64,000 nucleotides of DNA from contig OY969556.1 in the NCBI GenBank assembly GCA_963701015.1, positions 806,001-870,000 of the forward strand, read 5' to 3'. The position numbers and the translations under genes were made by a program. The notes beneath the pieces were generated by a model. That model was not told where the DNA came from. It worked only from the letters and a program-made list of their open reading frames with translations, and did no database searches. Positions 24,915-32,810 of the stretch are shown here, piece by piece (position 1 is the stretch's first letter; each line of letters begins with the position of its first letter). Source of the DNA: MFD09286-c1 sp963701015. GTDB taxonomy: Bacteria; Bacteroidota; Bacteroidia; Bacteroidales; DTGW01.

Positions 24915-27900
24915 TAGTATTTATTTTTAATCAAATTCTGCTCTATTCCCAATTCTTCACAAGCGCGTGAACAAACATCCTCAAGTTTTAAAACCAATGC
25001 AGGCAACTCATCCAAATGCTGTTGTGTGCTGGCATATTCCTGAATTTTCTTGGCCATATTTTCATAATCCTTGCTCATACCAATTATAGAAAATGAAGGA
25101 ATTAGTTTATGTACCGATGAATATATTAAATTCCAATCATTATCGAGCAAGCCTTTTTTCATACTGTTTATTAGCGGAGATGTTTGCTTCAAATAAAGTG
25201 AAATCATTTCCAAAATTAATTTTGGATTATCTTTTGTTCGTTTTTTCATATAAGCCAAATCGACATATTTATCGTTACTTGGTAGTGGAATTTCAATTTC
25301 GGTATGATTATTATATCCTTCTTCCTTAATGGAATTGGATATTTTCAATAAATCAACTATTTTACAGTATAATAAATTTTCGTCAATTGGTTTTGATATA
25401 TAATCATTCATTCCTACGGCTTTGCATTTATCTAAATCAACCGTGGTTACATCGGCAGTTAAAGCTATAATAGGAATTTGTAAATTCATTTTATTACGTA
25501 TATATTCAGTTGCTTCAAAGCCATTCATTTCAGGCATTTGCAAGTCCATTAAAATAATATCGTATTCTTTAGTTTGAAGTTTCTCAATTGCAATTTTTCC
25601 ATTGGCAGCAATATCATGTTCAAATTCAAAATCGTCTAATAATGTTTTCATAAGAAGTTGATTGAGCGCAATGTCTTCAACAACCAATACTTTTAAACCT
25701 TTCACATTGGCATCTAATTGAACTGATTCGATTTCTGAAGCAGCTTCACCTTTGGTTTTTTGGAAAGGTAATATAAAAGTAAATGTGGAACCCTTACCTA
25801 ATTGGCTTTTTGCACCAATTGTTCCGCCTTGCGATTCTACCAATTGTTTTGCTATAGCAAGGCCTAATCCGGTACCGCCATATAACCTTGAAGTTTCACT
25901 TGTTGCCTGTTGAAAATTTTCAAAAATATGTACAATTCTATCTTCCGGAATTCCAATTCCGGTATCGGAAACAGCAAATTCTATATTTACATTTTCTTCA
26001 TCTTCGTTCAATATTTGAACGTTTACTTTAATTTCACCTTTGTTGGTAAACTTTATAGCATTGCTCACTAGGTTTAAAATAATCTGGTGTAAACGAACAG
26101 GGTCGCCAACCAAAACCTTGGGAATTTTGCTATCGTATTTTTTTATCAGTTGTAAGTTTTTCTCCAGAATTTTAGTTTCGAACAAATGAATCATGGCTGA
26201 AATGGAATTAGTCATTTTAAATGCAATTTTTTCAAATTTCATTTTTCCTGCATCAACTTTAGCTAAATCGAGAATGTCGTTAATGAGCACGATTAATGAA
26301 TCGCCACTCAGTTTTATGGCATTTAAATATTCTTTTTGTTTGGCAGATAAATCAGTTTTTAACACAACTTTTGTGAACCCTATAATTGCATTCATAGGAG
26401 TTCGAATTTCATGGCTCATGTTTGATAAGAATTGCTGTTTTGCTTTCACTGCATTTTCTGCAATTTGGGTAGCACTTTCAGCCTTACCTTTTGCCTCTAT
26501 GGCCAAATCTGTCGCCAATTCGGCAAATACTTTAGCCTCTACCAATTCACTTTCTATTCTTTTTTGTTCAGTAGTATCACGTGCTACAATTACTACTCCC
26601 AATACATTTCCTAATCCATCTTTATAAACTGAACCATTAAATAATACATCAGTTAGCTTACCATCAATGTGACGAATAGTAAGTGGAGAGTCGGCAACAA
26701 AGCCTTTAGCGAACACTTCCTGGTAAACTTCACGGGCCATTTGAGGGTCGGTGAAATAATCGAAAAAGTCAGTGCCTTTGAGTATTTTGAATAACCGGCC
26801 TGTAATATTCACGAATGCTTCGTTCATGTCTGTAATTTTGCCTTCGGTACTTATGGTAACCAATGGGTCAAGACTAGCTTCAATAAGGCTCAATGAATAA
26901 TTCGAAAGCAAATTTTGCGCTGTAACATCACGTGCCACAATAACCACGCCCAGCACGTTTCCAACATCGTCTTTGTAAATAGAACCATTGAACATTACTT
27001 GTGTTAGCTTACCATCTTTTATTGTTAATGGATAATCAGTCACAAATCCATTGGCAAATACTTGCTTATAACCTTCCCGTGCTTTTTCGGGTTCAGTAAA
27101 ATAATTGAAAAAATCGGAGCCAATTAATTGCTCACGTGTTTGTTCTGTAATTTTTATTGATGCATTATTAATATCCGTAATTTTACCTTCAGGGCTAATT
27201 GTAAATAAAGGATCGCGACTCGCCTCGATAAGGCTTCGTGTATATTGTGATGCAATTTTTTGTGCAGCAGTAAATGATTCAATTTCCTTATTTACCGCGG
27301 CCAATTGCTTTTCGGCTTTTTTGCGGTTGGTAATATCAATGGAAACAAAGAAAACACATGGAGAATCGTCAACCTCAATAAATAGAATAGATGCTGAAGT
27401 CCACTTAATTTCACCTTGTCTTGTTTGTATTTTGGTTTCAAAATCTTTTACTACTTTATTTTCCTTTAATAATAAGCGTATTTCATTTCCATAATTTGGA
27501 TTTACGAATACATTTAATTCGTCGAATGTTTTGTCTATAACATCATCTATATTTGTAATGCCCACCAATTGGAGAAAACTATTGTTGACTTTTATAATTT
27601 TACCATTGTTGTAACGATATAATGCTATTGCAGCCGGATTATAATTGAATAAATTTGAAAATAATTCATTTGATTGTTTTAGTTCTTCTGCAAATTTCTT
27701 CCTGATTTTCTGGTTCTTCCTGTTAACTATAATAAGTGCGAAGTTTACAATCATTACAATAAAAAGCAGGAAAAAAAGGACTCCCGAATTTTTATTACTC
27801 CTTTCATAGTCTAATTTCCTTTGTTTAAGTAATCGAAATTCTTCCGTATTAATATTGGCTATAATGAACCTTATTTTGTCGTTTAAGTATTGCCCATTAT

Positions 27901-28324
27901 TTATTAAGGCTTCTTTACTGGAATTATTCAAACTATTCCATTTTTCAACAGTTTGTTTTATTATAGCAATTCTATCTTCAGTATAAAGTTTCAATGTGTC
28001 GATCCTCTTTTGTTGTCCCGGATTATCCCTGGTGAGCATTGCAAGTTTTGCAATATTTCCGTTTACCGAATCTAAAGCCTTATAAAATGGCTCAAGAAAA
28101 TTCACATTTCCTGTCAATAAATATCCCCTGGCACTACTAACAAAATTAAGAATATCCATTGGTACATTATCGCTGGTACGCAGTACCTCTTGGGTGTGCA
28201 CCACCAATTTACTTGCCGATTTTATTTTTTGTGTATTGTAATAAAAAAATACCAATACCAATACTGTTAAGCAAGCTGCTAAAAAATATAAGAGTGATAT
28301 TTTTTTTTCTGATATAAATTTCAT
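24914..28324 (-). CDS. hybrid sensor histidine kinase with PAS, REC and Hpt domains
   Basis: The 1136-residue protein has two membrane helices (about residues 10-30 and 181-200) flanking a CHASE3-like helical sensor. Three PAS domains follow (about 215-335, 360-470, 477-590); the last two are near copies. Next come HisKA with His638 in SNMSHEIRTPMN, HATPase with GTGLGLAIAKQLVESQGG, a receiver with ILMDLQMPEMNGFEATEYI, and a C-terminal Hpt with VHKLIPSFSIIG (about 1035-1130). This is a full phosphorelay in one chain. The paired receiver at 24480 lacks DNA binding. The sensed signal is unknown. Confidence 0.93.
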   Translation of the reverse strand: MKFISEKKISLLYFLAACLTVLVLVFFYYNTQKIKSASKLVVHTQEVLRTSDNVPMDILNFVSSARGYLLTGNVNFLEPFYKALDSVNGNIAKLAMLTRDNPGQQKRIDTLKLYTEDRIAIIKQTVEKWNSLNNSSKEALINNGQYLNDKIRFIIANINTEEFRLLKQRKLDYERSNKNSGVLFFLLFIVMIVNFALIIVNRKNQKIRKKFAEELKQSNELFSNLFNYNPAAIALYRYNNGKIIKVNNSFLQLVGITNIDDVIDKTFDELNVFVNPNYGNEIRLLLKENKVVKDFETKIQTRQGEIKWTSASILFIEVDDSPCVFFVSIDITNRKKAEKQLAAVNKEIESFTAAQKIASQYTRSLIEASRDPLFTISPEGKITDINNASIKITEQTREQLIGSDFFNYFTEPEKAREGYKQVFANGFVTDYPLTIKDGKLTQVMFNGSIYKDDVGNVLGVVIVARDVTAQNLLSNYSLSLIEASLDPLVTISTEGKITDMNEAFVNITGRLFKILKGTDFFDYFTDPQMAREVYQEVFAKGFVADSPLTIRHIDGKLTDVLFNGSVYKDGLGNVLGVVIVARDTTEQKRIESELVEAKVFAELATDLAIEAKGKAESATQIAENAVKAKQQFLSNMSHEIRTPMNAIIGFTKVVLKTDLSAKQKEYLNAIKLSGDSLIVLINDILDLAKVDAGKMKFEKIAFKMTNSISAMIHLFETKILEKNLQLIKKYDSKIPKVLVGDPVRLHQIILNLVSNAIKFTNKGEIKVNVQILNEDEENVNIEFAVSDTGIGIPEDRIVHIFENFQQATSETSRLYGGTGLGLAIAKQLVESQGGTIGAKSQLGKGSTFTFILPFQKTKGEAASEIESVQLDANVKGLKVLVVEDIALNQLLMKTLLDDFEFEHDIAANGKIAIEKLQTKEYDIILMDLQMPEMNGFEATEYIRNKMNLQIPIIALTADVTTVDLDKCKAVGMNDYISKPIDENLLYCKIVDLLKISNSIKEEGYNNHTEIEIPLPSNDKYVDLAYMKKRTKDNPKLILEMISLYLKQTSPLINSMKKGLLDNDWNLIYSSVHKLIPSFSIIGMSKDYENMAKKIQEYASTQQHLDELPALVLKLEDVCSRACEELGIEQNLIKNKY

Positions 28325-28414
28325 TTTATTTTTCTTAATATGGTTTTTTTACTTGTTGAATGATAGAACAATGTCTGGCTATTTATTTTTAATTTTTTGT
28401 ATTCTTAATACTTT

Positions 28415-28975
28415 TTATACATCTTCAATAGCAATTCGTCTTTTGTCTTTTAATTTTTTGAAATGTGATGGTGTTAAACCTGTTATTTTTTTAAACTGAT
28501 TGGATAAATGTGCCGCACTGCTATAATGAACCATTCTGGCGATTTCGGAAAGATTAAATTCATCATATATTATCAATTCTTTTACACGTTCTATTTTATG
28601 TGATATAATAAACTTTTCAATGGTAGTTCCTTGTACTTCTGAAAATAAGTTAGCTAAATAGGTATAATCGTAATGTAGCTTGTCACTTAAGTATTCGGAG
28701 AAATTAGTTTTAGGCAATTCATCGGCATAATGAACCATTTCAATAATTACATTCCTTATTTTTTCAATTAGAACCGCTTTTTTATCATCCATTAGTTCTA
28801 GTCCAGATAAATGCAAATCGCTTTTTATACTTTCACGTTGTTCTTCAGTAATATTTTCCATGATATCTACAACGCCCATATCTACTAAAATAAAATGCAA
28901 ACCAAGCTTTTTCAACACTTCTTTCACCACCATTTTACAACGCTGGCTCACCATATATTTGATATATAATTTCAA
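28415..28975 (-). CDS. AraC-family regulator with HMA-like N-terminal region
   Basis: This regulator is a paralog of the one at 15867. The C-terminal double helix-turn-helix (DYTYLANLFSEVQGTTIEKF; NLSEIARMVHYSSAAHLSNQ; FKKITGLTPSHF) is the AraC/XylS DNA-binding domain. The N-terminal region (KLYIKYMVSQRCKMVVKEVL, LGLHFILVDMGVVDI) is HMA-like with a single cysteine. I prefer the TTG start at 28975, since it keeps the first beta-strand seen in the paralog; ATG at 28954 would give 179 residues. It starts 5 nt after the small membrane protein stop, behind site 9, so it probably activates its own operon. Confidence 0.88.
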   Translation of the reverse strand: MKLYIKYMVSQRCKMVVKEVLKKLGLHFILVDMGVVDIMENITEEQRESIKSDLHLSGLELMDDKKAVLIEKIRNVIIEMVHYADELPKTNFSEYLSDKLHYDYTYLANLFSEVQGTTIEKFIISHKIERVKELIIYDEFNLSEIARMVHYSSAAHLSNQFKKITGLTPSHFKKLKDKRRIAIEDV

Positions 28976-28980
28976 AATAT

Positions 28981-29193
28981 TTATTGTTTTTTTGATGATC
29001 GGGCAAAAATAATTCCACCAGCAATCATTATTGCTAAACCAACTAATGGAGACCATTTAAGGTAGAAAGGTTCGCTTTTGATAATTACAACTTTTCCAAT
29101 TGATATTACTTCCTGATTGAATGAATAAGTATAAGCTGTATATACCGATAATGATAAACCTATAATTATAATAATTAGCCCAAATGTTCTCAT
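28981..29193 (-). CDS. small two-helix membrane protein (DUF3185-like)
   Basis: The 70-residue protein has two transmembrane helices (about 3-23 and 48-65) joined by a short loop with FNQEVISIGKVVIIKSEPFY. It is similar in layout and wording to the 73-residue protein at 49216-49437 (both RTFG/KTFG...IG, then ISIG/IEIG, then WSPLVG/WPPVVG). It is the first gene behind site 9 and directly precedes the AraC-type regulator. The role is unknown. Confidence 0.82.
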   Translation of the reverse strand: MRTFGLIIIIIGLSLSVYTAYTYSFNQEVISIGKVVIIKSEPFYLKWSPLVGLAIMIAGGIIFARSSKKQ

Positions 29194-29217
29194 ACTTTTA
29201 TAGGTTTAAAATAATTG

Positions 29218-29283
29218 ACAAGGTAAGTTGAGAGCGGACAAAAATAGTTACACAATTTTTGATATAAGTTACATAATTCACAC
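29218..29283 (-). promoter_or_regulatory. 21-bp direct-repeat promoter, site 9
   Basis: The proximal half TGTGTAACT (about 29247) and a full distal ATGTAAC (29268-29274) are followed after 20 bp by TACCTTGT (29218-29225). It lies 25 nt before the small membrane protein and AraC-type operon, so it is the autoregulatory copy. Confidence 0.8.
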
Positions 29284-29595
29284 ATTTAATTTGGTTCAAC
29301 TTTAACAAATTCGAAAACCAAACTGTTTTTACCCTTAATCCCTAAAGGGAACAGTTTTATTTTCAGCTTTCACCCTTTAGGGTTTGGGGTAAATAAAGCT
29401 GAAAATCATAGAAGACAGTTTTTGTACTAAAGTAGGATTAGTGAGGAGTTAAGAGTTAGGAGATAATTGTTAAGAGTTAAAATTTAATAGTTAAAAATTA
29501 ATTGTAAAAAACTAAGAGTAAATGTTTTGGAGCAGAAAAATTACTATCCAATTATTGTACTTTACTCTTAGTTATTAACTCCTTAAATGAAGAGT
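29284..29595. other. intergenic stretch made of repeats
   Basis: After site 9 the gap holds copy A of the 123-bp dispersed repeat (29298-29420). An AT-rich minisatellite of AGTTAAGAGTTA-like units follows (about 29435-29530). No gene is visible. Confidence 0.6.
29298..29420. repeat. 123-bp dispersed repeat, copy A
   Basis: This segment is nearly identical, in reverse complement, to 35281-35403. It contains two internal palindromes: CCCTTAATCCCTAAAGGGAA, and TTTCAGCTTTCACCCTTTAG paired with CCCAAACCCTAAAGGGTG of the other strand. No reading frame is kept between copies, so it is a structural or mobile non-coding unit. Confidence 0.75.
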
Positions 29596-30381
29596 TTATT
29601 GATCCAATAACTTATATAATTCTTTCATATCAGGAGATAGAATTATCTCAGTTCTGCGGTTGCTTGCACGACCGGCTTCTGTATTATTTGTTTTTACAGG
29701 ATGGTATTCTCCTCTTCCTGAAGCTGTGATTCTATTTGGGTCGAAGCCATTATCATTTGTTAAAATACGCAAAATAGAAGTTGCCCTTGCAGTACTTAAG
29801 TCCCAATTGTCTGAAAATTGTTTGGTTTTAATGGGAACATTATCCGTATATCCTTCAACATCTACATTTATATTTTTGGTTGTGTTAAGTACTTTCGCAA
29901 GTGTTTTGAGCGCTTCTTTTCCTTTAGGATCAACTACATCGCTGCCTGACTTGAAAAGCAATTTTTCTTCAAGTGAAACATATACTTTACCATCAATAAT
30001 AGTAATGTTTAGCTCATCTGTCTTATAATTCATCAGCGCATCGGCCATTGAGTTTTTAAGTTTTGTTATTCCATCTCTTTGAGCCTGGATCATATCCATC
30101 AATTTCTTTAACCTTTGTGCCTGTTCAGCAATTGTCAATTTCGATTCAGAAGTCAGGTCTTTCATATCGCCTTTAACCATGTCATTTTCATTCTGTAATG
30201 TAGCTTTTTGGTCAGTTAAACTTTTTACATTGGCAAAGCAATCATTCAAATTACTCTGACATTTTGAACTGTCAATTTGAAGTTGATTTACCCTGGCCTG
30301 CGAAGCCATATATTTTTTGCTCGACACGCATGAAGTGAATAATATGCCGGCAATTAAAGATAGAAATAGTACTTTTTTCAT
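29596..30381 (-). CDS. OmpA/Pal-type peptidoglycan-binding lipoprotein
   Basis: The 261-residue protein has a lipoprotein signal (LIAGILFTSC, cysteine near residue 18), a helical coiled-coil stalk (about 30-125) and a C-terminal OmpA-like domain. Key phrases are SGSDVVDPKGKEALKTLAKV, VEGYTDNVPIKTKQFSDNWD and GRGEYHPV, then GRASNRRTEIIL. It anchors the outer membrane to peptidoglycan. Site 10 lies 30 nt upstream. It is the second OmpA-domain protein in the putative regulon. Confidence 0.92.
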   Translation of the reverse strand: MKKVLFLSLIAGILFTSCVSSKKYMASQARVNQLQIDSSKCQSNLNDCFANVKSLTDQKATLQNENDMVKGDMKDLTSESKLTIAEQAQRLKKLMDMIQAQRDGITKLKNSMADALMNYKTDELNITIIDGKVYVSLEEKLLFKSGSDVVDPKGKEALKTLAKVLNTTKNINVDVEGYTDNVPIKTKQFSDNWDLSTARATSILRILTNDNGFDPNRITASGRGEYHPVKTNNTEAGRASNRRTEIILSPDMKELYKLLDQ

Positions 30382-30410
30382 TTTATTGTTATAAGTGAAT
30401 AATTAAGTTT

Positions 30411-30476
30411 CAAAGTTGGTACCATTCAAAATTGAAAGTGTTACATAACTTTTAAAACAAATTACATCATTCACAC
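30411..30476 (-). promoter_or_regulatory. 21-bp direct-repeat promoter, site 10
   Basis: ATGTAAC (30440-30446) and ATGTAAT (30461-30467) on the minus strand lie 21 bp apart, with the -7 box CAACTTTG at 30411-30418. It is 30 nt from the Pal-type gene start. It sits between divergent genes but points only to the left one. Confidence 0.85.
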
Positions 30477-30579
30477 ATTTTATATTTTTTCTAATTAATT
30501 GAAAATGTTTTAGTATTAAAGTTGAACTAGCGATTAATTCCATAACTTCACATTTATTCATTTTTGGTTTATTTATAAA

Positions 30580-32793
30580 ATGTTTAAATCGTTAATAATA
30601 ATTATTTCAGCAATTGCATTACTGGCAATTTCAACTTCTGCCCAGGATACTCCAATACACAGAAGGCCTAAAATTGGATTGGTATTGAGCGGTGGCGGTG
30701 CCAAAGGTTTTGCTCATATTGGGGTTTTAAAAATTCTTGAACAAGCCGGAATACACATTGACTATATTGGTGGAACAAGTATGGGCGCCATTGTTGGAGG
30801 ATTATATGCAATTGGTTACAGTGCTGATAGTCTCGAAAAAATAACAAAAAATATGAATTGGCCAGAATTGTTGACAGATAGGTTTCCCCGAAATTATCTT
30901 TCGTTTGAAGAGAAGAAAAACGATGGGAAATATATCATACCATTTCCGGTAAGCGAAGGAAAATTTCAATTACCAGTTGGCTTAATTCCCGGACAGAGTT
31001 TAGAATTATTGCTTTCAAAACTTACCTGGAATGCTGCTGAAATAAATAATTTCAATAAACTCCCCATTCCATTTTTGTGTGTTGCCACAGATATTGGAAA
31101 TGGAAAAGCAGTTGTTTTGAGAAGTGGTTCGCTGCCCAAATGTATCAGGGCAAGTATGTCAATTCCCACTATTTTTACACCGGTAATAGTGAACGGACTA
31201 ACAATGGTAGATGGTGGAATTTTTAACAATTTCCCGGTTGATGAAGTCAGGAAAATGGGTGCCGATATTATCATTGGTGTAGATGTTGGATTTGAACCTT
31301 TCCAGGGAAAGGACTTGAACTCAATGCTTAGGGTGGTAGAACAATCTGTTTTCATTCATACAGTTGATGACAATAAGGAACGACGTGCAAACTGTGACAT
31401 ACTTATTATGCCAGATTTGAAAGGATTCAATATGATGAGTTTTGATCAGACTGATTCATTAATTCATTTAGGTGAACTTGCCGCTTTAAAACAATTTGAT
31501 AAATTAAAAGCATTGGCCGATTCAATAAAGCAATTAAATATTGTAGATACTATTAAGAAAATAGTTCCGATTAAAAATTTTAATATTACTGACATTAAAG
31601 TAATAGGAAACAATAATACACCAGGTTATTATATACTTTCAAAATTAAGCGTAGAAGTACCCTCGAAAGTTACGGCCAATGATCTGGAGGAAGCTATGAA
31701 CAGAGTACATGGAACATTACTGTTCAAGAAAGTAACTTATTCAATTGAAAAAACTGATTTGGGCAATACGCTAATTGTAGAAGTTGAAGAAAGAGCAAAA
31801 AGCTTGTTTTCGTTAGGGATAAATTATAATACGGACTATAAAGCCAGTATATATTTTAATTCGTCATGGGTTAACCTTCTCATTCAAGGTTCAAAACTTA
31901 GTTTCGATGGATTGTTAGGATCAAATCCACGTGCTGATATAAATTATTTTATTTTTAGTGGATGGAACCCAAAAGGCAAAATACCCACAAAAAAGGGTTG
32001 GCGATTCGATTTTGGCTTAAATTTATCTGTCAGTAATTATGACCTTGTGAATTACAACAATGGGAATAAAATATCAAGCCTTGGATATACTGATATTTCA
32101 GGAAATATTTTTGCACAAACTATATTCAGAAATTCATATGCATGGGGCATAGGTATCCAGAATGAGTTTAATTCAATTAAAGCTGATTTTAATCCATATA
32201 ATGTTCCCACCACAAATCATACATATTTTAACGTGTATTCATATTTGAAATTCGATACTTATGATAATACTTATTATCCGCAAAGTGGTGTACAATTAAA
32301 TTATGAAATCCGCTATTTATCTAAACTATATGATAATTCAATTCCTTCAGGTATATTAATTAATGGGAAATGGAGTTATGCTTTAAACACAAGTAAAAAA
32401 TTTACAATTATATCAAGTTTGTTTACAGGAATTAGTATTTCAGACTCAGTGCCTGATAACTATCAATATCGGATAGGCGGGATAAGTACCTATTATGTAA
32501 ATAATGGTATTCCATTTTTAGGGGCAAAGTTATTGGAATATAGAAGCCGGAATTATGCGATTATAAGGTTAGATTTTCAATATGAAATTTTTAAAAAGAA
32601 TTTTGTTTTATTAAAGATAAATGCCGGCAAATCTTCCTCACTTTTTGAGAACCTGGTATCGAAAGGAGATGAATTACTGGGTGCTGGAATTTCATATGGT
32701 TATTATAGTATTATAGGCCCCATTGAACTTACGATTATGAAGTCGCCAAAAGAAAATTTAATGGCTTATCTGAATGTTGGTTTTTGGTTTTAA
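30580..32793 (+). CDS. patatin-like phospholipase fused to POTRA and outer-membrane barrel
   Basis: The 737-residue protein has a signal peptide (1-21). The patatin domain (about 31-310) has oxyanion loop GGGAKG at 38-43, nucleophile Ser67 in GTSMG and catalytic Asp in MVDGGIFNNFPVDEV. A POTRA-like unit follows (about 330-410: FNITDIKVIGNNNTPGYYIL), then a BamA/D15-type barrel ending AYLNVGFWF. This is the type Vd (PlpD-like) layout: a lipase exported or held outside by its own barrel. It would hydrolyse phospholipid acyl chains. It is one of two plus-strand genes and has no copy of the shared promoter. Confidence 0.93.
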   Translation: MFKSLIIIISAIALLAISTSAQDTPIHRRPKIGLVLSGGGAKGFAHIGVLKILEQAGIHIDYIGGTSMGAIVGGLYAIGYSADSLEKITKNMNWPELLTDRFPRNYLSFEEKKNDGKYIIPFPVSEGKFQLPVGLIPGQSLELLLSKLTWNAAEINNFNKLPIPFLCVATDIGNGKAVVLRSGSLPKCIRASMSIPTIFTPVIVNGLTMVDGGIFNNFPVDEVRKMGADIIIGVDVGFEPFQGKDLNSMLRVVEQSVFIHTVDDNKERRANCDILIMPDLKGFNMMSFDQTDSLIHLGELAALKQFDKLKALADSIKQLNIVDTIKKIVPIKNFNITDIKVIGNNNTPGYYILSKLSVEVPSKVTANDLEEAMNRVHGTLLFKKVTYSIEKTDLGNTLIVEVEERAKSLFSLGINYNTDYKASIYFNSSWVNLLIQGSKLSFDGLLGSNPRADINYFIFSGWNPKGKIPTKKGWRFDFGLNLSVSNYDLVNYNNGNKISSLGYTDISGNIFAQTIFRNSYAWGIGIQNEFNSIKADFNPYNVPTTNHTYFNVYSYLKFDTYDNTYYPQSGVQLNYEIRYLSKLYDNSIPSGILINGKWSYALNTSKKFTIISSLFTGISISDSVPDNYQYRIGGISTYYVNNGIPFLGAKLLEYRSRNYAIIRLDFQYEIFKKNFVLLKINAGKSSSLFENLVSKGDELLGAGISYGYYSIIGPIELTIMKSPKENLMAYLNVGFWF

Positions 32794-32810
32794 CAATAAG
32801 TATTAATAAT

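Noticed and set aside
26193..27494. Plus-strand frames inside the hybrid kinase gene
   Set aside because: Antisense shadows of PAS and HisKA coding sequence, with no independent features.
28976..29056. N-terminal extension of the second AraC regulator
   Set aside because: It overlaps the upstream membrane protein gene and is absent from the paralog, which starts with the HMA-like strand.
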